NCBI RefSeq assembly: GCF_958298935.1
Contig: NC_084942.1
Coordinates: 17,739,501 to 17,803,500, forward strand
Reading direction: 5' to 3'
DNA length: 64,000 nt
From: Phragmites australis
Taxonomy: Eukaryota; Streptophyta; Magnoliopsida; Poales; Poaceae
The number at the start of each line of letters is the position of its first letter. Position 1 is the first letter of the stretch. Position numbers and translations under genes: made by a program. Shown here one piece after another: positions 45,340-55,920 of this stretch. A model generated the notes under the pieces. It was given only the letters and a program-made list of their open reading frames with translations, was not told where the DNA came from and ran no database searches.

Positions 45340-47612
45340 CTTTATTTCCTCTTTTTGAGCCACCAATGACTATGATGTGGGGACCTCCTTCTATGATGTG
45401 ATTATAGGTTGAATAATTAAAATAGGAAAAATCCTATTTTCTAAATTCAAATTCAAATTTGAATTAAGGTTATTAATTGTTTGTATGCATTCATGTTGAA
45501 AATAGGCATATAGTTTTCTTTGGTTTTTATTGGATTTTATTTAAGCTCATTTGGATTTATTTGAATTTGTTTGTGTTAAAATGATTTCCAAAATGAATTC
45601 GTAAGCTCAACATATTTTGTTTTGTTTTCAAAATGTTTTCTTGAGATTTTTGAATTTTTTAGAATTTTTAGGCTTCATTTGGTATTTTATTTGGGATTCT
45701 ATTTGCTTTTCTTCTTTTCTAAATTCCCAAATAAAAAGAAATCCTAAATATCAACCCATCTTTCCTCTCTCGGTTCGGCCCAGCTTAACCCGGCCCATAT
45801 CCTCACCCCAGCCCACTCCCTCCCCTCTCCCTCCGGCCCACCTTTTCTTCTGGCCCAGCCCGGCTCCCTCCCTTCCCTTTCGGCCTGGCCCAGTCGCGCC
45901 AGCCCGCTGCTTAGCCCTGCCTCTCTCTGCCTGGGCCGCGCCCGACCGCCTCGGCCCAACTCGCGCGCGCTCCCCCGCCAGCCCACCGCACTAAAGACGC
46001 CCCGGCTGCTTCCCGCCTTCGTCTGAGTCGCCGCCATGTGGACCCCGCTCGTCAGATTCGTCCCCAACCAGGAGACCGAGCTGAACTGCACCCGGACTCC
46101 GCCACCGTGTCCGAATCGATCCGCCGCCGCCCTTGAGAGTCCTGGCCTGTCCCGACCTCCTCTTGCCGCCTATATATCCCCAGCCGTCCCCCTCGAATCT
46201 CCCATCGCCAAAATCCGCCGAGACCCGAGCCAAATCGCCGAGTTCGAGCTCCCCGCTGCCATTAGCGCCGCCGCTTGACTGCCCTCACCGCCGCGCTGTT
46301 CCCGTGCTGCTTCGCCTCCATCGAGCCGCCTCCGAGCTTCACAGCCGCCCGTCGGAGCTCAAGCTGCCATCATCCTCGCCGTTTGGTCGCCGGAGCCGCC
46401 GCCCGTCGAGCTCCCAAGTGTCTCCGCCGCCCCTTCCGTCGCCGACGCCCTTCCCGAGTCGCTCTGTCTCCGGTAAGCCCCAAAACCGAGTTCTTGTGAG
46501 CTTGTAGTCGTGTTCCACCGCTCGCCGTTGTAAACCATGGCCGGCAACGAGTTTTCCATCAACTCCGGCGTGTCGCCGCCGTGCCCGAGCTCGGCTCCGC
46601 CGTGAACTCCCTCTCCGACCGTCCCCTTTGATCTCAGCCGTTGGATCCATCATCATCGGCCCAGATTAGATCTATTCCTACCTCTTCAGCCAACCAATCA
46701 GAAGCTGCCATGTGTCACTTCTTAAACCAGTCAGCAGCCACGCCACATCATCTAGCCACCTCAGCTGCCACCTAGCCCTCTCTGTTGATGTGTCATCCCT
46801 ATCACCATGCCACGTCAGCCAAAGCAGCCGAGTCAATATTTCAAGCTTTTCCAGTAAAAAAATAAATCTGATAATTCCTAAAAATTGGTAATTTTACAAA
46901 AAGACCCCTAGACTTTCTGTAATAACAAAATAGCCCTATCTTTTTACAGATCAGTCCCTAGACTTTTCCATAATTACAATTAGGTCCCCTATTTTTACAA
47001 AAAGGTCCCTAAACTTTCTATTTTATTCAAAATAAGTCCTTTTCTTTTTTAGATTAAACCCTAGAATTGTTTTAGCCATATCTTCTTAGTTTTAGCTCCG
47101 ATTTAAGTGATTCTTACATTCAAAATTTTCTAAAAATATGATCTATCTATCCATGCTAGTTTTAAGTATCAATTCTCATATCTTTACAGTAGTTTTCCTT
47201 AGTAACATCTAGATCTCTACAACCATATCTTTTTCCCCAGAAGAACTACAGTCAATCTTTTCTATCTTCCTATGTGAAACTTTAACCCTAGTTCCCATCC
47301 TTAATCTTTTCTCGATAGTGTTCCAGTCAATTCTGTTCTCCTTATTCAGCCCAATCCAAGATCTAAGTTTATCATTCTGTTTCTTTTTGAGTTTATTGGG
47401 TGTTTATTTGATGATATTTGGTATGTTGTTCTTAGTGTTTTCCTTTATGTTGTTTGTCGGTAGTTCTCGCGATTAGTTGACAACACTTCGGATCTGTTGG
47501 AGGGACTTCAAGACCAAGATTTCGACAACACTGAGCAGCATTGGGAAAAAGATAAGTGTCCTTGATCATTTTGAACCTATGTTTTTAAATGTTTTTAAAT
47601 GTTTTGTTTTAT

Positions 47613-47908
47613 AAAAGGATTTCCGCTTGCTCGGTGAATGTCTTGCTAGAAGATATAATTTCTTGGAATTGAGGTTTAGTATCTTTTAGGTGTTTACGTA
47701 ACTCATCTAGAAATTTCTTTACCTGTTCAATTTCTAACGAATCAAGATATCCTCTCGTTCCGGTATAAATAGTAGCTACCTGCTCTTCCACTGGGAGAGG
47801 GTTTGATTGGGATTGTTTAAGCAATTCCCGTAATCGTCGACCCCTTGCCAATTGATTCTGACTTGTTTTATCGAGAGCAGAGGCGAATTGTGCAAAGGCT
47901 TGTAACTC
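47613..47908 (-). pseudogene. atpA: Nuclear plastid DNA: fragment of chloroplast atpA
   Basis: On the minus strand this reads the C-terminal part of the chloroplast ATP synthase alpha subunit without a stop: [48 protein letters not shown] and [13 protein letters not shown]. Homology starts abruptly at ELQAFA (preceding codons are unrelated) and ends at ILL, short of the last about 20 residues. The gene product makes ATP in the thylakoid CF1 complex; this copy is a piece only. The open, protein-like state suggests a fairly recent transfer. The segment sits within the solo LTR, so it either landed there or was picked up by the LTR family. Confidence 0.9.
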
Positions 47909-48548
47909 ACGGGTTTTTCCTAGAATTTTCCTTATCATCCCTTGAAACCTAGATGATTTATTGTTAGGTGTCTTTTATGGGTAGATTGCTTAGCCATGCT
48001 TTTGGGATGTTGAGAAGTGCCATGATCTTGACTAATGAACATATACAACATTGATGGTTAATGTGTTAATGGTCTAGCAACATGGAACCTTAGGCCTTGA
48101 GCAAAGTGATTTGATGGTTGTCATGGTTATGATGTTGGTTTAGTGTTTGCTCAAGTAACCTAAGTAAGGACCGGTTCGTGGAGCGACAACCTAAAAAGTA
48201 ACGTACCAACCACGAGGCTGATATGGGTAAGGCGTGACATACTGAATAGAGTCTATCCAGTGTGTGTTGGGTCAGCACAAAAGGGGGCTTCTGGGTAGGA
48301 GCTTAGCTTGCGTAAAGCCTGACGGTGAAACCTAGTGGGCAGACACATACTGGATTAGTCTCTGGTTAGTGGCAAATATTATGCAGTGATTCTTGGTGGC
48401 ATACCACTAGCGTGTGTTTAGTGTTTCGCGAACATGGCAACATAAAATTCACTGACTCGTGAGGAAAGCTGGACAACCTCTGCAGAGTGTAAAACTGTTA
48501 TAACAGCTGTACTCACGGATATGAGAGACTTGGATCCTCACATGATTA

Positions 48549-48775
48549 GATGGTTGTAGTTATGGGTTTAGTTATGGTACATGGAGTACTAGATGGTTGT
48601 GGTTATGGTTCTGGTACAAGGAGTACTAGATGGTTTTGGTTATAGTACAGGGAGTACTAGATGGTTTTGGTTATAGTACAGGGAGTACTAGATGGTTGTG
48701 GTTATGGTTCTGATACAGGGAGTACTAGATGGTTTTAGTTATAGTACAAGGAGTACTAGAAGGTTATGGTGTGCA
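48549..48775 (+). repeat. Minisatellite in the solo LTR, 31-37 bp unit
   Basis: Six or so copies of AGTACTAGATGGTTTTGG followed by TTATAGTACAGGG, alternating with a longer version that has TGGTTATGGTTCTGGTAC. No coding significance. Confidence 0.75.
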
Positions 48776-49292
48776 AGGTGGGGAGCCTTGTATACTGGAT
48801 ACTAAACTGTTTAGGTTACATTCATTTAATAACTGCTTAATATTTTTTAGTCCAAATATGTTTTCAATACTCGCATTTACGCAAATATACCATGTGTTAG
48901 CCTATTCTTGATATAAGCCTGCATATCACTATTTTTTCCACACTTGCTGAGCGCATCATGTGCTCACACTTGCTATTTTCCCTACACCATGCGACATGTA
49001 TGCTGCTGCTCAGTGAGTGAAGATGTTGAAGACTGTCAACACGAGGTTGTGACGTTTTAGTTGCGTGTCTCCCGGTCTGTTGCCTGCGGTGTTGTTGGGC
49101 ACCAGTGCTTCTGTTCCGCTGCAGATATCTTCATAAAAGATAATATATGTCAATTGCTGTAAGAGTTTAACATTTATTTAATAAAAAAGTATTGCTTTTG
49201 TTACTTCACCTGTGACGTCCTTATGTGTGTTGAACATCCTGGGCACACATAAGCCACATCTGGTTTTGGCCGTTAAAACCGGGTGTAACAAT

Positions 49293-49760
49293 ACTCCGCC
49301 ACATGATAGTATGAATGTTAATATGGTTTTTATTTTGCCTTTGGAGTTTCGAGCCATTGATGAGGTGGTTGCTCAACTAAATCTTGGTCCGAAAGAAGCC
49401 ATATTTGATAAGCCTAAAGAATCGAGCCAACATTTGAGACGATTGTATGTCAAGGGACATATTTGATGGAAGGTCGATTTCTAAAATGCTAGCGGATGAT
49501 GGAGCTACTGTGAACTTAATACCATATTCAATTTTCAAGAAGCTAGAAAAGGAAGGCAATGAGCTCATGAAGATGAACTTAGTGCTTAATAGCTTTACCG
49601 GCGATCCTACGTGATTCTATATAGCTTACCATTGGGAGCAAGACGGTGCCTACGTTTTTCTTCGTCACCGATGTTCAAGGTAATTACAACGTGTTATTAG
49701 GATGTGATTAGATTCATGCAAATCATTGTATACCTTCTAGTTTGAACTAATTCTTGATTC
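49293..49760 (+). pseudogene. Tat-type protease region, broken
   Basis: MVFILPLEFRAI leads into LRRLYVKGHI. After a stop comes MLADDGATVNLIPYSIFKKL (about 49485-49544), the plant-Tat form of the aspartic protease site, in which D-D-G-A replaces the usual D-S/T-G. Several stops follow. Confidence 0.7.
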
Positions 49761-50339
49761 AATGGGTAGATGATGAAGTAGAAATTGTCCATGCGGATAT
49801 ACCGGCTCTTTTTTTTTTTTGCTTTAGCTGATGCTTCAGTAGATTGGCAACATGGAAATGTACAATGTTTATCTGGTCAAGACCTTTCGGGCTATAATTT
49901 TTTTAGTGTTACTAGGGATGGTTTTGTACTCATGTCTGTACAGCCGATTTCTTCATCTCAGCTTAGCAATGTAATGTTATAAATGGGTAAACAAAGTCAT
50001 TTAGATTGGTTGCAACAGTATGTGGAGCAATATTGGTCAAAAAAGAACGATATTTGTGAAACTATTGATGATTTTAATGTGGTAGAAAAGCTAGGACATG
50101 GTTTTTCGTTGGCCAATCCATTAGAAGAGGTAGATATAGGAGATGATACTGTTCCTAGGCCAATATTTGTGAAAAAAACATGCATGATGTTCAAAAAGGC
50201 GAAATAGTTGTATTGCTTACAGAATATATCGAATGTTTCGTTTGAAAATATCATGAGATGCCATGACTTAACCGTGAGTTTGTGGAGCATCGACTTCTTA
50301 TAAAATCGGGTTTTAGACCTCACAAACAACCAGTTAGAA

Positions 50340-51140
50340 AGTTTAATCCTAACATGTATGGACGAATCACAGAAGAAATAAGTCGGTTGCTTGCTGCAGG
50401 GTTTATTCGTCCTAATAGATATGTTGAATAGATATCCAATATTGTCCCGATTGAGTGGAAAAACATTGGTACGTCGAGAGTATGTATTTATTTTAGAGAC
50501 TTAAATAAAGCTACTCATAAAGATGAATATCCTATGCCTATCGCTGATATGTTGATTAATGATGTTTCGGGTAATAAAGTCATTAGTTTTTTGGATGGTA
50601 ATGCGGGTTATAATCAAATTTTCATGGGCAAAGAAGATATGTCTAAAATGGCTTTTCGTTGTCTGGGTTTTGTTGGGTGTTGTCATAACATTTGGGTTAA
50701 AGAATGCCGGTGCTACTTATCAAAGAGTTATTAATTTAATCTTTCATGATTTGCTTATTGTTATATTAGAGATATACATTGATGATATTGTGGTTAAACG
50801 GGACGCTATGGATAGTCATTTAGCCGATTTGTGTTTAGCTTTTGAAAGGATGTGTTGGTATAGTTTAAAGATGAAACCACTTAAGTGCGCTTTAGGTGTA
50901 TCGGTGGGTAAGTTTTTGGGTGTCTAAGTTTTTGGGTGTCATAATGCATGATAGGGCCATAGAGATAGATCCCAATAAGATAGCAGTCATAGATAAATTA
51001 AGAGTGCCACAATCAAAGAGAGATGTTCATAAATTGCTAGAAAAAGTTAATTATTTGAGGCGGTTCATATCTAACTTATCCGGTAAGGTGACTGCCTTTA
51101 CTCCTATACTTTGGTTAAAGAAAGAAGCCGATTTTACTTG
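50340..51140 (+). pseudogene. Tat-type reverse transcriptase, broken
   Basis: NPNMYGRI-type entry near 50348, ADMLINDVSG and KVISFLDGNAGYNQIFM (50541-50626), the catalytic YIDDIVVKR (about 50774-50800), then LKMKPLKCALGV. A 15-bp direct duplication (AAGTTTTTGGGTGTC at 50910-50939) and frameshifts break it. The frame ends at 51140, shortly before the solo LTR. Confidence 0.8.
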
Positions 51141-51211
51141 ACGGGTAGAATAGTAAAAAACCTTTGTTGAGATAAAAAATATTTGTCATCACCCACTATG
51201 TTGAGGGCGCC

Positions 51212-52526
51212 TGTCAGTGTATCAGGAACCGGGGGTCCCTGAGTCCCGAGGCCAGGCCAGCCGTCCGCCAAGTGTCATCATCCCACGAGGTCCCTCTTGC
51301 GAAGTGAGGAAAGTCTAAGTTCCGGGAGAAGGTGCTCGGGGCCACAGTCCCTGGTCCCCGAGCACCCCAGTTCCCCGATGACCCGCAGAGTCTAAGTGCT
51401 CGGGAAAGAGTGCTCGGGGCTGCACGTGGCAGCCCCCGGGCTCTCGGTTCCCCGAAGGTTCGTACAGGGATAAGCATTCTCGGGAGAGAGTGCTCGGGGA
51501 GGTGAACAGTACCCCCGAGCACCCGGTACCCCGAAGACAAAGATAGGCATTCCTGGGAGAGAGTGCTCGGGGAGGTGAACAGTACCCCAGAGTACTCGGT
51601 TCCCCGACGACCCAGAGAGGCCCCCGGGGGGCCCACCGATGAGGTGTCCGCCCGTCAGAGGTCCAAGGCCGCATTAAATGAGCGCGCGTGGCCTGACACA
51701 TCCAACTACTCCCGCCGCAGCGTCAGTTCCTGCCATGCTTTGGCGGAGGGGCGTAGGGCTATTAATTACACGGGTCCCGTCCCGTATTATCCGTTGTTTC
51801 TCGGGATAACATCGCCAGAATCAAGGCATTCCGCTTGCCGCCCTGCCGTGGCAGAGGAACAAGACAGGGCGGGCACGCCGAGTGGCTCTGTGGCTGCCCG
51901 GTGGGCCCTCTCAACGGCGCCCGTTGCCAGGGCGTTATGGTGACAAGTGACCAGACGCGCGCCGCATTTTCCACCTCCCCGGTCACTTCGCCCAGAGGAA
52001 ATGATGACGCCTTTCTCAGTCGTGGCGTCTTGGAACTTGTGCCCCCTCCTTCCCGTTCGGGGCATGTCGCAGCCGGCGAGTGCATAAAAGAGTCGGCACA
52101 TAGAAGAGAACAGACAATGAAAGAAAAGCCCAAGCAGTCAACCGTGCGGCGACCAACGAAGAAGAGACCGTAAGCATCGAGCACAGAAGAACCAAACTGT
52201 AGTCCCTACTCAAGAACAAGGAGCCTCAAGCTCTTAGTTAGACACAACATTCTTGTAACCAGATACATCCTCGAGGGATCTCCCTCAGGACAGTTATTGC
52301 ATCCATACAGGAGTAGGGTATTACACCCCCGTGCGGCCCGAACCTGTCTAAACTCCGGTGCATTTATTTCCCTTTGCACTAGGTTGATCATCCCCTACCA
52401 CCGGCCTTTGCATTTACTTCCACTTCCATTTATTTCTCCGATGAACTTATTCAGGATCATCCCCCTGGCCGAATCTCTAAAAAGGGGTCTCTCGGGATCC
52501 CTGCGACAGGAGTTGATCCTTCGACA
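51212..52526 (+). mobile_element. Solo LTR with exact 5-bp target duplication
   Basis: TGTCAGTGTATCAGG… to …CCTTCGACA, flanked by GCGCC at 51207-51211 and 52527-52531. Same family as 27263-28650: a shared start with GTCCCTGAGTCCCGAGGCC, shared minisatellite (about four units at 51323-51611) and shared end. It interrupts the Tat-type pol between RT and RNase H. Confidence 0.9.
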
Positions 52527-52929
52527 GCGCCCAAGGCCGGGATTCCGTTTTAGCTATATATTGCTGCATAAGAGATGGTGATAGATGTTGGTCTTATACA
52601 AGAAAGTGAGGAAAAGAATATGTGATCACTTATTTAAGCCGATGTCTCTTGGATGCAGAAACAAGGTACATGATTATTGAAAATTTATGTTTGTACTTGT
52701 ATTATACATGCACCAAATTGAGGCATTATTTGCTTTTTAGTATTTGTGTGGTTGCATGACAAACCGATGTTATTAAATACATGTAGCAAAAGCTGGTTTT
52801 GAGTGGTAGAATCGGAAAGTGGGCATATGCGTTAATTGAATACGATTTGGCTTATGAACTATTAAGATCTATGAAAGGCTAAATTGTTGCTGATTTTATT
52901 GTTGATCATTGTATTGATAATGATATATC

Positions 52930-53145
52930 GATTAGTGTTATTAGTGTGTGTTCGTGGAAACTATATTTTGATAGTTCGGCTTGTAAAGGAGGTCAAAGTG
53001 TTGGTATTGTTTTAGTTTCACCTAAAGGTGCGGTTTTTGAAACATTGGTTCGTTTGGAGTACTTTTGTACCAAAAATCAAGCTGAGTATGAAACTCTTTT
53101 GTTAGGTTTGCAAATTAGTTCATGGGTGCAAAACATATAGAAGCA
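52930..53145 (+). pseudogene. Tat-type additional RNase H domain
   Basis: WKLYFDSSACKGGQSVGIVL and NQAEYETLLLGLQ (about 52949-53120). This archaeal-type RNase H, lying after RT, is characteristic of the plant Tat lineage. Stops follow soon after. Confidence 0.75.
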
Positions 53146-53362
53146 TTTGGTGATTTATTATTAGTAGTGTAATAGGTTTCTAAAGTTTTTTAATGCTTTG
53201 ATGGGTCACTAAATAGCTATTTAGATAAATGTTTAGATACATAGCAAACTTGGATGATTTCACCATTACTCACATATCTAGAGAAGAGAATGTGAGGGCA
53301 AATGATTTAGTGCAGCAAGCATCCAGTTATAGAGTAAGTAGAGGGATGTTCTTTATGTTAGA

Positions 53363-54720
53363 ATGACCGTGTTGGCTTGTGCTAGTGTTCATTTGGCCGA
53401 ACAGAAAGAAGAGAGTTCAATTTTGCCCAGAAAATCAGATTTGCCTACACCTAATAATTGGAGAAAGCCGATGATTGAGTATTTAGAAAATCCTAGTTCA
53501 TCGGTAGATAGAAAGATTAGGCGACAAACTTTAAAATATGTGACGTTGGATGGTGAATTATATCGCCGAACCATAGATGAGTTGCTTTTAAAGTGTTTGG
53601 GTTTAGAGAAAAGTAAAATTACTATAGGTGAAGTACATGAAGGTATTTGTGGTACACATCAGTCAGCTCACAAAATGATGTGGTTGTTAAGAAGGGCTAG
53701 TTTTTATTGGCCGACTATGTTTGATGATTACTCTAGATATTACAAATGATGTGAAGCATGTCAAAATTTGGTGATATACAATTAACTTCTGCTTCTATGT
53801 TACATCATATTATCAAACTATGACCGTTTTGTGGATGGGTTTTAGATTTTATCGACCAAATTTATCCTTCATCTTCTAAAGGTCATCGCTTTGTTTTGGT
53901 TGTTACGGATTATTTTACAAAGTAGATCGAGATCGTTCCATTGAAGAACATGACATATAAGGAGATAATTAAGTTTATTTTGGGGTATATTATTTATAGA
54001 TTTGGTATCCCGTAAACTTTAACTACCGATAAGGTTCTTCTTTTATTTCTCATCAAGTGCGTAAATTTGCTGAATCATTTAAAATTAAGATTCTCAATTC
54101 CTCATCATATTATGCTGCTAATGGACAGGCTGAGTCAAACAATAAAACTTTGATTAAGATCATAAAAAAGAAAATATAAGAATATCCGAAAAGATGGCAT
54201 GAGGTTTTGAGTGAAGCATTGTGGGCTTATTGCATATCTAATCATAGTTCTACCGAAGTTACTTCTTATGAGTTAGTGTATGGACAAGATGTCGTTTTGC
54301 CTATTGAGGTAAATTTTGGCACGTTGAGAGTGGCATGACAAAATGATTTGTCGGCCGTGGACTATTATAATGCTATGGTATATAGGATAGATGATCTTAT
54401 GATGAAAGGCTTAAAACTTTGAGAGAGATTGGAAAAGATAAATTGAGAGTAGCTAAAGCCAATAATAAGAGAGTGGAGGCAAAACCGTTTCAACTGGTAG
54501 ATTTAGTTTAGAAGACGATTTTACCTATTGGGTCTAGTGATAATAAGTTCGAAAAATAGTGTCATAGTTGGAAAGGTCATTTTAAGATTGCAGGGATTAT
54601 ACTAAAAATTCGTATATGCTGTAATATTTACAAGAAGACAAATGGCCTAGAGCTCTCAATGAAAAATACTTAAAGAAATACTATCAAGTATTTGGCAAGA
54701 TGCTTGAGAAGAGAGGTAAA
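53363..54720 (+). pseudogene. Tat-type integrase, broken
   Basis: YRRTIDELLLKCL, then the zinc-binding region HEGICGTHQSAHKMMW and a C-x2-C (CEACQ). Core fragments in shifting frames follow (GHRFVLVVTDYFTK, 53880-53925; ANGQAESNNKT, 54118-54150), and a C-terminal region to about 54700. Multiple stops. Confidence 0.75.
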
Positions 54721-54915
54721 TATACCTGATCAATGTAATTTACCATTGTCCTAAGACATAAAGTTATACATGATCGATGTATTTACCATCGTCCTTAGAA
54801 CATGCACACATGGTCGGTATGTTGTTTATATGGTCCTAAGTGGTAACCGAGATAGATAATGGTCTATTCATGATTATACTGTATGAAAATGTTTTTTGGT
54901 ACACAAACTTTACCA

Positions 54916-54932
54916 AAAGATAGGGGGGCATG
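54916..54932 (+). other. Polypurine tract
   Basis: AAAAGATAGGGGGGCATG-type purine run immediately before the 3' LTR, the plus-strand primer site of LTR retrotransposons. Confidence 0.75.
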
Positions 54933-55920
54933 TGTTGATAGAAAAAATAGCATGACATAGAATTTTTTGAATGTTAGATAGTCCTTCAATAGTCTGACGA
55001 TGGAGCCGTGTATTCACCGGACTATTTGGTGCTTATAGAATTGATTCGTGTCGAAAACATGCTTTCTAGAAAAATTGCTCTGGCGATACATTTGGCTGAA
55101 TGCCGGACCATCCGATGAGTTAAGACTGATTTCTTAAGGGAAAAATTTCTCTCTGCAAGAATTAGTCTGGCGAGGGTTTGGTGCCAACGCCAGATCATCC
55201 GATGTATGTATTTCAAATCTTGTAGTATAATTTGCTCTCTGAAAAATTTAGTCCGACGAATACTTCGGTGAATTCATTCACAAACGCCGAACTATCCAGT
55301 GTGAACAAGCAGAGTCTGCTCCTTGGAAATATTAATCTGGCGAATACTCCGGTGAGTTTATTTTCAACACCGGACTATCCGGTGTATATTAGAAAAGAAT
55401 TCGAGGTCTAGCCGAGTTAAACTCGTCAGATGTTCTGGCGCTTAGAAATTTGTCCTCACCGGATCATCCGACGTTCAGTCCGAGTCCGAGTCAAAATGGA
55501 TTCATTGATTTGTTCGAATTCTTTTCGTGTTTTTGGACCAACATGATGTGTTTGCATAGGTTTTAAGGCAGAGAGTTCTATTTTCATAAGTTAAAGTCCA
55601 AGCTCCCTGTAAATAGTTGAAGAGGTGGGGGCTGATTACAATAACTCAATCAATCACAACAATTACATCTATTTTTATTTTACTTTAATTTCATGCATTT
55701 TAGGATAATTTTAGGGTAGTTATTTACTGCTATTTTAGATCTTATGATTTGGATGATAGTTCTTTATCAATTTATTTATAAGTCATCTGGGCGGCCATTC
55801 TCAAGATTATCGATCAAATTTTTTTACTTATTTAGTCATAAGCAAATCGTATATCACTAAAAATAATACTTATCTAAAACAGATTTATGTTGCGCGAGAT
55901 TGCCAAATAACGCACCAACA
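54933..55920 (+). repeat. 3' LTR of the Tat-type element
   Basis: TGTTGATAG… to …CGCACCAACA. Co-linear with 41906-42928 but with many substitutions and some small deletions. Confidence 0.85.

Larger units (their letters stand above)
45399..49290 (+). mobile_element. Large solo LTR inside the Tat-type element
   Basis: The host reading (gag end near 45360, continuing with PPHDSMNVNMVF at 49293) is interrupted by about 3.9 kb. This ends GGGTGTAACA and probably starts TGTGATTATAGG. It has the same layout as the LTR at 30721-34625: an AT-rich start, a GC-rich block (45770-46650) and a similar end (TTCTGTTCCGCTGC). No gag or pol. The flank after it is ATACT, and I find no exact match before it, so the left boundary is uncertain. 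It contains plastid DNA at 47613-47908. Confidence 0.65.
41906..55920 (+). mobile_element. Ty3/gypsy Tat-lineage retrotransposon, both LTRs present, nested insertions
   Basis: 5' LTR 41906-42928, primer-binding site at 42934, gag, protease, RT, a second RNase H of the plant-Tat kind, integrase, polypurine tract and 3' LTR 54933-55920. Both LTRs begin TGTTG and end CCAACA. The element is split by a solo LTR between gag and protease (45399-49290) and another between RT and RNase H (51212-52526). Coding regions are full of stops. LTRs differ at many positions, so insertion is old. The immediate 5-bp flanks (TCAAA / CCTAG) do not match. Confidence 0.85.

Noticed and set aside
45617..46656. Pro/Ser-rich open frames
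   Set aside because: Lie in the GC-rich block of a solo LTR, with no recognised domain.
48549..48775. CRISPR-like regular repeats
   Set aside because: Head-to-tail minisatellite without unique spacers, in plant nuclear DNA.
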